From: Gordonibacter sp. An230
GTDB lineage: Bacteria > Actinomycetota > Coriobacteriia > Coriobacteriales > Eggerthellaceae
Assembly (NCBI RefSeq): GCF_002159915.1
Contig: NZ_NFJP01000032.1
Span: 1-37,141 of the forward strand
Direction of reading: 5' to 3'
DNA: 37,141 bases
Shown here: piece after piece, positions 14,830-22,201 of the stretch
How the letters are laid out: every line of letters starts with the position of its first letter
How positions within the stretch are numbered: position 1 is the first letter of the stretch
Made by a program: the position numbers and the translations under genes
Notes under the pieces: model-generated
Told to the model about the DNA's origin: nothing
What the model saw: only the letters and a program-made list of their open reading frames with translations
Database searches by the model: none

Positions 14830-15303
14830 CTAGCGCGCCTCGTCCGGTGCGGCACCTTGCCAGCGCTCGAGGGCGGGAAGCAGCGCCTCCATATAGGCGC
14901 GGGCCTCGCTTTCGGTGAAGGGCGCGTCGGGCGTCGCCATGTGCTCAACGCAGATCTCCACCATGTCCTGCATGGTGCATTCTCCCTGGTAGGCTCCGCT
15001 TTCGTAGCACCACTTGCAAAAGCGCTCGCTCGGCGAGCCGTCGGCCTCGGTGCCCAGCAGGTCGGGGCTGGCAAGCGGCATGCCGCAGCTTTGGCACACG
15101 GTTTGCAGCGGCATGTCCAGAAGCGCCTCTACGGGCACGTGGAACTCGGTGGCGATGAGCTTGAGCGTGTCGATGCCGGGCTTCGTTTCGCCGCATTCCC
15201 AGCGCGACACGGCCTGTCGCGTGACGAACAGCCGCTCGGCCATCTCGCTTTGGGTGAGGCCGCTGCTTTCGCGCAGTTCGATGAGCGTGTCTTTGATGGC
15301 CAT
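14830..15303 (-). CDS. XRE-family regulator fused to a putative zinc-ribbon domain
   Basis: 157 residues. Residues 5-60 are a Cro/CI-type helix-turn-helix (LIELRESSGLTQSEMAERL, then VTRQAVSRWECGETKPGIDT). Residues about 70-150 are a putative zinc-ribbon domain with cysteine pairs CQSC and CKWC, followed by a helical DMVEICVEHMA segment. This fusion is common in Firmicutes and Coriobacteriia; targets are unknown. Start ATG 15303 is the first Met before the helix-turn-helix, with GAGG upstream. Confidence 0.85.
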   Translation of the reverse strand: MAIKDTLIELRESSGLTQSEMAERLFVTRQAVSRWECGETKPGIDTLKLIATEFHVPVEALLDMPLQTVCQSCGMPLASPDLLGTEADGSPSERFCKWCYESGAYQGECTMQDMVEICVEHMATPDAPFTESEARAYMEALLPALERWQGAAPDEAR

Positions 15304-15725
15304 GATGTCCTCGTTTCTCGTTGGGCTCGCATGCGGGCGCGAGCTCAGGTACGGGTGTGGTCGCGCTCGCCCGGCGCGCCTGGGTGCGATCTCGGGACGC
15401 TCGAACGTGCGACGTGGGCGCGTGCGGGCGAGCCTTTGCCGGGTGGCGAGCGCATGCGGACGACCTCATAGAACCATGCGCGTCCATCGCCGTCAAGCAA
15501 CCGTCCGTTGCCTGTCGGGGCTCCGCGCGCTCAGTGCGACGCGCCCATGCTCGGCGTCGTGGCGTGGACGACCGCGCCTTGGGTCGTCCGTTTCTCCCGC
15601 AGTCGTCTGCGGTCGCCCCGCAAAGGTGCAGCTGCGCTTGCCTCGTTTCTGCGTGCGGCCCCTCGCGTTGCTTGCGTTCGTCGCCCGTACGTCTGCGAGG
15701 CCGCGTTCTGCGCCGCTCCGCTCCC
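15304..15725. other. Gene-free stretch
   Basis: 422 bp of GC-rich sequence with loosely repeated GTGCG/GCGCG-type words like those at 743-1262, but without clear periodicity. No gene is supported, and no terminator for the DJ-1 gene is visible. Confidence 0.4.
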
Positions 15726-16319
15726 TCAGCCCTCCACGAACGTTCCGCGCTTGAACGCGGTGAACCACGCATGCTCGTCGCCCCAGGGCTTCACGTCGAG
15801 ACGGGACAGCACAAGGCTTGCGAACTCCACGCTCGCTGCGCCGTTGGCGGTGATGAACGCCCCGCCGTCTACAGCCGGCGCGCTTCGGAAAAGCCCCTGC
15901 CCCCGATAGGCGGGCGCGAACTCGGCGAACTCGAAGGCGGCGTTTCCCGTGTGCTCGCATGCGTCCAGGTATCCGTGCTGGGCGAGGAACGTGCAGGCGC
16001 CGCAGATGGCCGCCACGGGGATGCCGCGCGCCACGCATGCGTCCACCGCGCGCAGCACGGCGTCGTTCGAACCGTCGAGCCACGTTTCCCCGCCCACGAG
16101 CATGAGCAGACGCGTATCGTCGGGCAGCTTGTCGGATGCGAGGTCCGCGGCGACCGTCCAGCCGCCGATGGAGCGCCGCGGCGTGCCGTCTGCCGACATC
16201 GTGAGCACGCGGTATCCGGCATCCGGCTTGTTGAGCTCCGCGCAGGCAAGCCCCGCCTCCCAATCGGCGAAGCGCTCAGGCAGGTAGGCGATGACGCTTC
16301 CCTTCGATGGCTCTTTCAT
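15726..16319 (-). CDS. DJ-1/PfpI family (class I glutamine amidotransferase-like) protein
   Basis: 197 residues. The nucleophile elbow AAICGACTFLAQHGYLD places a Cys at 106, and the upstream LMLVGGETW strand holds the conserved acidic residue of the family. Such proteins act as deglycases, proteases, chaperones or unknown hydrolases. The residue after the nucleophile is Gly and not the His of PfpI proteases, so protease activity is less likely. ATG 16319 is chosen over an upstream in-frame Met because AAAGGA precedes it and the Rossmann-like core starts soon after. A strong palindrome lies 50 bp upstream. Confidence 0.85.
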   Translation of the reverse strand: MKEPSKGSVIAYLPERFADWEAGLACAELNKPDAGYRVLTMSADGTPRRSIGGWTVAADLASDKLPDDTRLLMLVGGETWLDGSNDAVLRAVDACVARGIPVAAICGACTFLAQHGYLDACEHTGNAAFEFAEFAPAYRGQGLFRSAPAVDGGAFITANGAASVEFASLVLSRLDVKPWGDEHAWFTAFKRGTFVEG

Positions 16320-16366
16320 AGCTCGTGTCCTTTCGCTCGGTGTGCTGACGAGGGCCACGATATCGA

Positions 16367-16398
16367 ACATAACCGGACAAGGTATGTCCGGTTATCAA
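16367..16398 (-). promoter_or_regulatory. Perfect hyphenated palindrome within the DJ-1 gene promoter
   Basis: ATAACCGGACA (16369-16379) and TGTCCGGTTAT (16385-16395) are perfect 11-bp inverted repeats around AGGTA. On the minus strand TTGATA (16393-16398) is a good -35 and TTATGT/GTTATG follows 19-20 bp later, so the palindrome fills an over-long spacer. That is the layout of MerR-family promoters, though a repressor would also fit. There is no T-run after it, so it is not a good terminator for the gene ending at 16404. Confidence 0.6.
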
Positions 16399-16403
16399 AA
16401 AAA

Positions 16404-17291
16404 CTACCGTCCTTTTTCAATCGCGAGGTAGTGCAGCTGGTGGGCGAACCTTTGGAAGAGCGCGTAGCGCGTCGCCGTTTCTCCCAGGTCGTATGCGTCT
16501 GCGTATCCGCGCTCCCGAAGCTTGACGACGATCTCGTGGCTCTCGCGTCCGAACTCTGAGCATACGAGCACCGTGTGCGTTTTGTCGGGAAGCCTTTGCT
16601 CCAAATTCTCGATCACGTGATCGGTGACAAGGTCGTCGAGCGGACGATGCGGATCGTCGAAGGCGTAGATGGAATCGGCAAGGGGCAGCTTGAAGGCCTT
16701 GGCGTACGGTCGGGCATCGACAAGGTGGCATCGCGCTTTGGTTTCGATGGCGTTCAAGGTGCGCTCAAGGAAGATGAAGTACCCCGCTTTGCCGGATGCT
16801 TTCGAGAACCTTCTTCCTCTCAAGTACTTCACCGGAGCCCAGAAGGGCAGGTCGAAGAGGATGAGGAGCGCGTGCGCGAGAGCGAGAGTTAGGCAGATGA
16901 CCGATGTGGCAATCCAAAATATCCGGGTGATGTTGTTCATTTGGGCGAAGAGAATGCTTCCTATGAAGCAGAAAAGGAACGATACCAGCATTATGCAGTT
17001 GGACATCGTGGCGGAAATGTATCGTGCGCTGATCTGCTTCGAAAACCGCTGAACGAGCTGTTTTCTCTCATTGGCCGCAATGTCCTGGGCAAGCGCGTCG
17101 TTTCGGGCTTCCGCTTTTGCCCCAAGAAGGGCTAAATGCTCGACCTCTTCTAGCAGTTCACCGCCTTTGGATCGCGTGCGTTTTTCGAAAGGGTTGCTGA
17201 ACACGTGAAATGCCTTGGTAGGCCCCGTGAAGAAGGCGATGAGCGATAAGGCGGCGATTGCGAAGTCCCGTATTCCTTCTAGTAAAGACAT
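16404..17291 (-). CDS. Membrane protein with a C-terminal rhodanese-like domain
   Basis: 295 residues. A first hydrophobic segment (about 6-24) is followed by a charged helical stretch (40-90), two adjacent transmembrane segments (about 97-117 and 124-147) and a cytoplasmic domain (185-275). The last domain reads like a rhodanese: HLVDARPYAKAF, then HTVLVCSEFGRESHEIVVKL and RERGYADAYDLGE, with the active-site Cys at 244. Rhodaneses move or sense sulfane sulfur; the membrane anchor suggests a local or sensory role (inference). AAAGGATC precedes ATG 17291; 27 bp separate it from the membrane protein upstream, so the two form an operon. Confidence 0.7.
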   Translation of the reverse strand: MSLLEGIRDFAIAALSLIAFFTGPTKAFHVFSNPFEKRTRSKGGELLEEVEHLALLGAKAEARNDALAQDIAANERKQLVQRFSKQISARYISATMSNCIMLVSFLFCFIGSILFAQMNNITRIFWIATSVICLTLALAHALLILFDLPFWAPVKYLRGRRFSKASGKAGYFIFLERTLNAIETKARCHLVDARPYAKAFKLPLADSIYAFDDPHRPLDDLVTDHVIENLEQRLPDKTHTVLVCSEFGRESHEIVVKLRERGYADAYDLGETATRYALFQRFAHQLHYLAIEKGR

Positions 17292-17318
17292 GGTGATCCT
17301 TTCTCGTGGAAGAGCTGT

Positions 17319-17849
17319 TTATCGAAGGGCCGTCGCGAGGGCGCGCAAATCCTTCGCCAACGTGCGAAGGGGCACAAGCGTGACGGCGACGGTCACGCCG
17401 ACGAGCACGGTCGCGGTAAGAACGTTGCACAGGCTTTCAGGTGCGGTCGACTCGACCCAGGAGCATGCGAGCGTGACGGCCATTATGATGAGGGCCAGGA
17501 TGAGCAACGGGCTTGCGCACTTCATGATGCCGGCGATCGCAGCGCCCGCAGATCCGTCGAGCGCTGCCCCAAGGGCGTCGAAAAAGCCCGAAACGCACGA
17601 TGCGATCATATCGATGAGGTTTCGCCAGTAGCGCATGAGCAAAAACCACGCGTCGCAAACAGAGCACCAGAGCAAAAACGCCCCAACGAAGCCGAAGGGG
17701 ATGGCCGCATCGGTTTCGATGGAGGGCGGGAACGAGGGCAGGGACATCGCCAAGAGCGCGCTTGCGATGGTGGGGACGGCGAAGTCCTTGCAGAGCTGAA
17801 GGGCCGCGTCGAGCGGCGAAAGACGGGGGATGGGGAATTCGGTGGTCAT
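17319..17849 (-). CDS. Multi-pass membrane protein of unknown function
   Basis: 176 residues with about four hydrophobic segments (roughly 20-40, 46-72, 90-125 in part, and 128-165). I do not recognise a family. ATG 17849 is selected for AAAGGAAG 5 bp upstream; the longer in-frame version adds a Phe/Pro-rich leader without a ribosome-binding site. First gene of a two-gene operon with the membrane-rhodanese gene, so they may form a complex. Confidence 0.65.
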   Translation of the reverse strand: MTTEFPIPRLSPLDAALQLCKDFAVPTIASALLAMSLPSFPPSIETDAAIPFGFVGAFLLWCSVCDAWFLLMRYWRNLIDMIASCVSGFFDALGAALDGSAGAAIAGIMKCASPLLILALIIMAVTLACSWVESTAPESLCNVLTATVLVGVTVAVTLVPLRTLAKDLRALATALR

Positions 17850-18024
17850 CGTGCTTCCTTTCTTGGCAGGGGTGCAAAAGGGAGAAGAAAGGAAACCCGG
17901 AGGCCCGATGTTGTTTTGAAAGGGGAGGAAAAGGGAAATGCGGCAACGCGAAAGTCTCATGCTCATCGTTCCTTCAAATGCTCACGTGTCTCAAATGCTG
18001 TGCGTACGTTATATGCTGATTAAA

Positions 18025-18054
18025 TTTATAACAGAAAGGTCGGGGCAATTGCAA
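18025..18054 (-). promoter_or_regulatory. Promoter of the membrane/rhodanese operon
   Basis: On the minus strand TTGCAA (18049-18054), 17 bp, TTATAA (18026-18031) or TATAAA with 18 bp, in an AT-rich island. The leader to ATG 17849 would be about 170 nt and is rich in pyrimidines. Confidence 0.6.
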
Positions 18055-18092
18055 GAGGGCGGCGCAAAAATGTTTGGGATCGCCTAGACCGC

Positions 18093-19001
18093 CTAACCCT
18101 CCTCGCAGCGCCGCACGAGGGCGGCGGCTTCGTCGCGCAGCCACGCCCGCAGGTGCGCGGGCTCCTCCACGTACAGGTTCGCGCCGAACGACAGCAGGTG
18201 GCGGCGTGCACGTTCGGTGGGCTCGGCGCGCAGCTCCACGCGCAGACGACCATCGTCCAAGCGCTCGATGGCGGCGGGGTCGAACTCCTCGCGCACGCGG
18301 CCCTCGTCGCCCGAGAACAAGAGCACGAGGCGCTCCTCGCGGCCGTTGGGGCGGGGCTTTGCCAGGTCGGGCGGCAGCGGGCGCGGCTCGAATGCATCCT
18401 CGCCCAGTTCGAGGGAGCCCTCCTCCATGCGGACGATCTTGAACGTGCGCCATTCCGCGCGCTCGCGGCACCAAGCGCGGACGTACCACGAGCGTTCCTT
18501 GTACACGAGCTTCGCCGGCTCCACGGTGCGCCTCGTCATGCGCCCGTTGGCGTCGCAGTAGCGAAATACGAGCGGCCTTCGCTCCACGATGGCGCGCCTC
18601 ACCAGATCGAATGTGCGCCGATGCGCGGGCGGCGCGCCCCAGAACGAGAAATCGATGTCCAGCCAGTCGGCGCCCTCGCGGCGAAAGAGGCGTGCCATGC
18701 GCTCGGTCAGCCCCCTGTCGTCCGCCGCGCCGGTTTGGCGCAGCGCCGCGAGCCCGGCGAGTATCTCGGCTTGGTCGGTTTCGGTCACGAGCGACCGGTC
18801 GAGCACGTAGCCGTCTGCCAGGTGAACGCCGCCGCCCCTCCCGCGCGTCATGTACACGGGCACGCCCGCGGCTGAAAGCGCCTCCACGTCGCGGCGCACG
18901 GTGCGCGCGGACACCTCCAGGTGGTCGGCCAGATCGCCGGTGGTGCGCGGCGAGCGCTCCATCAGCAGAAAGACGATCTCGAACAAGCGCTGCGACTGCA
19001 T
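18093..19001 (-). CDS. WYL-domain transcriptional regulator (YafY/DeoR-type HTH)
   Basis: 302 residues. Winged helix-turn-helix at 1-60 (RLFEIVFLLMERSPRTTGDL, then VSARTVRRDVEALSAAGVPV), a linker, a WYL domain at about 135-215 (LVFRYCDANGRMTRRTVEP, then SWYVRAWC, then FKIVRM) and a C-terminal WCX-like extension to 300. WYL domains bind ligands such as nucleotides or ssDNA and control the attached DNA-binding domain. AAAGG lies 9 bp before ATG 19001. The target is unknown; no obvious partner gene lies on the same strand upstream. Confidence 0.9.
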   Translation of the reverse strand: MQSQRLFEIVFLLMERSPRTTGDLADHLEVSARTVRRDVEALSAAGVPVYMTRGRGGGVHLADGYVLDRSLVTETDQAEILAGLAALRQTGAADDRGLTERMARLFRREGADWLDIDFSFWGAPPAHRRTFDLVRRAIVERRPLVFRYCDANGRMTRRTVEPAKLVYKERSWYVRAWCRERAEWRTFKIVRMEEGSLELGEDAFEPRPLPPDLAKPRPNGREERLVLLFSGDEGRVREEFDPAAIERLDDGRLRVELRAEPTERARRHLLSFGANLYVEEPAHLRAWLRDEAAALVRRCEEG

Positions 19002-19095
19002 GGATCACCGCCTTTCCGCTGAGGCGCGCCGAGAAGCCGCCGCGTCGGTGGTGCTTTCCGGGCGCTTTTCGGACGTGTACTCTGCGGGCGCGTTC

Positions 19096-19380
19096 TTTGC
19101 CTTTGCGAGCGTGCGTTCTGCGAAGGCGAGCTCCGTAGAGATGCGTTCCGCAAGTGCGTGTTCCGCGGAGATGCGTCCTGCGGACGTGCGCTCTGTGGCG
19201 GCGCTTTTCGTGGACGCAGGTTCTGCGGATGCGATCCCGGCGGATACGTTTCTTACAGATGTGCGTTCTGCAAGCGCCAGCCCTATGGATGCGCGCTCCT
19301 CGGATTGGACTTCTGTGGGCGCGTTCCTTGCGTGCGCGCGCTCCGCGGATGTGCGCTTTTCGGAATCGCCCCTTTCGAGC
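19096..19380. repeat. Nineteen-unit, 15-bp tandem array in exact register
   Basis: Cut into consecutive 15-mers from 19096, the sequence shows the degenerate consensus GYGCGYTCYGCGGAT in every row up to 19380 (for example GTGCGTTCTGCGAAG at 19111, ATGCGTTCCGCAAGT at 19141, GCGCGCTCCGCGGAT at 19336), without a single insertion or deletion. Read + from GCG at 19113 it gives five-residue units such as AFRKC, ALCGG, AFRGR and ALRGC, resembling pentapeptide-repeat protein; other frames are also open (VRSAD on +, AERTS on -). Coding status is undecided. Confidence 0.7.
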
Positions 19381-20002
19381 GCGCGGGCGGCCCGTGCCGC
19401 GTTCGTCCGCGCCGTGTCTGTACGGTCGGGTGTGCGCACGGCGTGCGGACGCATGCAGGCGAGGATGGGAAGGGGACTCGTGCCGGTTCCTTTTATGCAA
19501 GGGTGGAGGAGCTGCATGCGCTTTATGGTACCACGACATGCATGCGCTGCCGCGATGCCGCCGGGGCTGGGTGGGCGCTGCCGCATCTGCGGCGGGTGGG
19601 GGCTGAAGGCCTTGCTTGCGCCGAAGCCCCCCTCTTTTTTTCTGCCGAAAGGTCCTTTCCGCGAAAGGTCCTTTCCGTTGAAGATTCCCTTCTGTCGGAA
19701 GTCGCTCCCGTGGAAAGCCCTTTTCGCCGGAAGCGCGATGCCCCCCTTCCTCGGTGCTGCCGCATCTCCGGACGCCCCTCGCGCCGCGCAGGGCGCGGAA
19801 CCGCGCATGCGGGATGCTCCCGCGCCTTTCTCGCTACGTCTCCCATTCGCCTACGCGCTCGCTCGTCCCGTGACAGCCCGCTCGCTCACCCCGCCCGTCC
19901 TGCGATTGTCGCTTGCCTCGAACCTCGCCGCTCGCCCGCTCGACCTGCACGTCCCGCGCCCGTCGCTTGCCCGCCTTGCGCTCGTTGCGCGCCCCTCGCC
20001 TC
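19381..20002. other. Gene-free stretch between the 15-bp array and tetR
   Basis: 620 bp. A second, looser repeat cluster of about 16-18 bp occurs at about 19643-19735 (GAAAGGTCCTTTCC twice, then diverged copies). Long open frames exist on both strands but are Arg/Pro/Ala-rich and lack ribosome-binding sites. Confidence 0.4.
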
Positions 20003-20034
20003 TTATTGACATTCGTTCAATGAAGAGGCATACT
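20003..20034 (+). promoter_or_regulatory. tetR promoter with operator copy A
   Basis: Perfect -35 TTGACA (20006-20011), 17 bp, CATACT (20029-20034). The -35 is embedded in TTATTGA-N6-TTCAATGAA (20003-20024), the same 22-bp pattern found before the methyltransferase gene at 20725-20746. This strongly suggests autorepression by the TetR protein. Confidence 0.75.
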
Positions 20035-20071
20035 GGGTTCCACGGAATGATCGAACGGCGAAAGGAGCCTC

Positions 20072-20656
20072 GTGGCGCGCACGGTGAAGGATCCGGAGGA
20101 GCGGAGGAGGGAGATACTCGATGCGGCCATGCGGCTGTTCGCGGAACGCGGTTACGACGCGGTGTCGATGCGCGACATCTCGCGCGCCGCGGGCATCACG
20201 GCGGGGCTGTGCTATCACTATTTCGACTCCAAGCAGAAGCTGTTCGCCGACGCGATGGACGTCTATGCGCATGAGTGCGCAGATGAGTTCCTGCCCATTC
20301 TCGACGATGCGCGCCTGACGCTCGCCGAGAAGATGGATGCCCTGTTCGCGGCTGCGGCGGAAGAGAACAGCCTGCGCTATCACGAGTTCTTCCATGCGCA
20401 GGGCAGCCGCGCGTTCCATCGCCAGCTGTTCTTCGCCCTGTCCGAGCGGCTGCGTCCCCATGTGCTGGTCGCCGTGAACGCCGACGCCCGCCGCCGCGGC
20501 ATGGCGGTGGAAAGCCCCGAGGTGCTGGTGGATTTCATTTTGAACGGCCAGTTGGGCATCATGACCGCGCCCGATGCGCCCGACCGGCGGAAGCTCGCGC
20601 TCGTACGCGGGTATCTCGACGTGCTGCTGGCATCGCAGACGCGCCCCGCGCCGTAG
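20072..20656 (+). CDS. TetR-family regulator
   Basis: 194 residues beginning with GTG 20072, with AAAGGAG 5 bp upstream. The helix-turn-helix is at about 12-58 (REILDAAMRLFAERGYDAVS, then MRDISRAAGITAGLCYHYF, then DSKQKLF), followed by a helical ligand-binding domain. It is autoregulated (operator A on its own -35) and followed after 101 bp by a methyltransferase gene with an identical operator (copy B), so the two form a small regulon. The ligand is unknown. Confidence 0.9.
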   Translation: MARTVKDPEERRREILDAAMRLFAERGYDAVSMRDISRAAGITAGLCYHYFDSKQKLFADAMDVYAHECADEFLPILDDARLTLAEKMDALFAAAAEENSLRYHEFFHAQGSRAFHRQLFFALSERLRPHVLVAVNADARRRGMAVESPEVLVDFILNGQLGIMTAPDAPDRRKLALVRGYLDVLLASQTRPAP

Positions 20657-20674
20657 CCCTTCGCGTAAGCCCTG

Positions 20675-20717
20675 GCCCCGCGCAGCCGCTTCCGGTGGCG
20701 CGCCGGGGCTTTCTTTC
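20675..20717 (+). terminator. Terminator of the tetR gene
   Basis: GCCCCG (20675-20680) pairs with CGGGGC (20704-20709), extended inward by CGC/GCG around a bulge, followed by TTTCTTT. Separates tetR from the methyltransferase gene, which has its own operator. Confidence 0.6.
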
Positions 20718-20724
20718 GGCAAAG

Positions 20725-20746
20725 TTATTGAATATTGTTCAATGAA
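20725..20746 (+). promoter_or_regulatory. TetR operator copy B before the methyltransferase gene
   Basis: TTATTGA-ATATTG-TTCAATGAA matches operator A (20003-20024) at 16 fixed positions; ATTGAA and TTCAAT arms form the dyad. It ends 11 bp before ATG 20758 and abuts the ribosome-binding site AAAGGAG, so a bound repressor would block transcription just at the gene start. Confidence 0.7.
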
Positions 20747-20975
20747 AGGAGCGAGAAATGAGAAAAGAAGAAGAGGGAAAGGAAAGGGAAGGAGGAACGG
20801 AGGAGATGGAGGATTCGAAAAAGAGGAGAGGAGCGGGAGAAGGGGAGAAGCGGAAAGGGAAGAAGCAGGAAGGGGGGAATCGGGAAGAAAAGAAGCAAGA
20901 AGAAAAGAAGCAAGAAGGGAAGAGGCGGGAAGGGGGGAATCGGGAAGAGGGGGAGGAGGCGCAGCGGAAGCGCGA
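20746..20975 (+). repeat. Nearly pure polypurine stretch with internal direct repeats
   Basis: About 230 bp composed almost only of A and G, covering the start and first 70 codons of the methyltransferase gene. It contains a direct repeat GAAGGGGGGAATCGGGAAGA near 20869 and 20929 (60 bp apart) and further AAGAAGCAAGAAG copies. It encodes a Lys/Glu/Gly/Arg-rich tail. Homopurine-homopyrimidine tracts of this length can form triplex (H-)DNA. Confidence 0.85.
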
Positions 20976-21828
20976 GCAGTCCCGTCGGGCGTTCGACCTT
21001 CAAGCTGCCACCTACGACGAGGATATGAAGGGCGCCCATGCGCGCTCGCTCTACCCGCACGTGCTGGCGTCGTTGCGGGAGCGCGCTGCCGCCTTGGCCG
21101 CGGGCGCGGATGGCGGCGCTTCCCCGTCGTGCTGTCGGACGACGCGCATCCCGCATGGTTCGCGTCCTGCGCGCATCCCGCACGTTTCGCGTCCCGCGCG
21201 CAGCCCTCATATCCCGCACGTTTCGCGCCCTTTGCGCTCTCCGCGCGATTCGCGCGCTCCGTTCGATTCGCGCGTCCGTCGCGCGTCCTCGATATGTTCC
21301 GCCGAGGTCCCCGAGCGCGCTCCCGCCCTTGCCGTTCGCCTCGCGCGCCCGTTGCGCATCCTCGATATGGGCTGCGGCACCGGCGCGCTGGCGCAGCAGG
21401 TGCTGGAGGCGTTTCCCTCTTGCGAGCTTGCCGGCATCGACCTCTCCGAGCGGATGCTCTCCCGTGCCGCCGCGCGCCTTGGCTCCCGCGCGCGGCTGAT
21501 GCGCGCGGACAGCGAGCGGCTTCCGTTTCCGGACGGGCTGTTCGACCTCGTGTACTGCAACGATTCGTTCCATCATTACCCCGATCCGCATCGCGCCGCA
21601 TTTCAGGCGTGGCGCGTGCTGGCGGCGGGCGGCGCTTTCGTCATCGGCGATTGCTGGCAGCCTGCGCCCGCCCGCGCGCTCATGAACGCGTTCATGAAGC
21701 GCAGCCCCGAGGGCGATGTGCGCATCTATGGCGAATCGGAGCTGTGCGCCATCCTCTCCCCGTGGTTTGCCCGGGTGGAGTGGCGCCGCGTGGGTTTCCG
21801 CTCCTGCCTTGCGGTTGCGGTCAAGTAG
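20758..21828 (+). CDS. SAM-dependent methyltransferase (class I, Methyltransf_11) with low-complexity insertions
   Basis: 356 residues. Residues 1-70 are an unusual Lys/Glu/Gly/Arg-rich tail encoded by a polypurine tract. Residues 72-105 (FDLQAATYDEDM) begin the normal methyltransferase. Residues about 130-177 are an in-frame tripeptide repeat of [R/H]-x-[P/S] type. The catalytic core follows: motif I RILDMGCGTGAL, then ELAGIDLSERML, LVYCNDSFHHYPDP and VLAAGGAFVIGDCWQ. The substrate is unknown. AAAGGAG precedes ATG 20758 and directly follows operator B of the upstream TetR, so expression is probably induced when that repressor releases. Without the insertions the protein would be a usual 230-240 residues. 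Confidence 0.85.
   Translation: MRKEEEGKEREGGTEEMEDSKKRRGAGEGEKRKGKKQEGGNREEKKQEEKKQEGKRREGGNREEGEEAQRKREQSRRAFDLQAATYDEDMKGAHARSLYPHVLASLRERAAALAAGADGGASPSCCRTTRIPHGSRPARIPHVSRPARSPHIPHVSRPLRSPRDSRAPFDSRVRRASSICSAEVPERAPALAVRLARPLRILDMGCGTGALAQQVLEAFPSCELAGIDLSERMLSRAAARLGSRARLMRADSERLPFPDGLFDLVYCNDSFHHYPDPHRAAFQAWRVLAAGGAFVIGDCWQPAPARALMNAFMKRSPEGDVRIYGESELCAILSPWFARVEWRRVGFRSCLAVAVK
21145..21288 (+). repeat. In-frame 9-bp tandem repeat inside the methyltransferase gene
   Basis: Sixteen consecutive 9-mers in the reading frame follow the pattern CGC-nnn-CCG/TCG (CGCATCCCG, CACGTTTCG, CGTCCCGCG and so on), encoding R-I-P, H-V-S, R-P-A and similar triplets. They sit just before SAM motif I, in what should be a short loop. 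Confidence 0.75.
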
Positions 21829-22201
21829 GGGGCTTGCGGCGACCTCGTGAAAGACGGCCCGCCTCGCAAGGGACGCGGCGGGCGGCTGCGCGGAATATGC
21901 GCTGCGGGGGCGCGGTGGCGATCAAGCGGGGCTTCCTTCGCTTGCGCCGCTTGCTCGGTCCGTCTCTCCAACGCCGCCCGCAGGCGTTCCGGCGGGGGCG
22001 ATCAGGCAAGGCGGTGCGTCTTCCTCATCGCGGAACCGTGCGGCGGGGCGTTTGCGGGGTTGCGCGGCGGGTTCGCGAGCGCCCCGCCTCCCTCCCCCTT
22101 CTCCGACCGCGTTGCGCTTGCGGGGCGGGGCGGCTGCGAGCGAAGGGGGGTCGGAAACGGCGTGGCGTGCGGAGGGCGCCGGAGCGGGGCTGGGCTGGGC
22201 G
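21829..22201. other. Gap between convergent methyltransferase and elp3 genes
   Basis: 373 bp without a gene. A hairpin GCCCGCC (21857-21863) / GGCGGGC (21877-21883) follows the methyltransferase stop by about 28 bp, without a T-run; nothing else is recognisable. Confidence 0.45.

Noticed and set aside
16369-16395. Rho-independent terminator of the rhodanese operon
   Set aside because: The stem is perfect but no T-run follows on the minus strand; its position between promoter-like boxes fits an operator better.
19005-19808. 267-codon minus frame ending 3 bp before the WYL gene
   Set aside because: It could be coupled to the WYL start, but third-position GC is only moderate across the 15-bp array, no ribosome site precedes a Met, and the same DNA is open in other frames. 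Kept only as part of the repeat finding.
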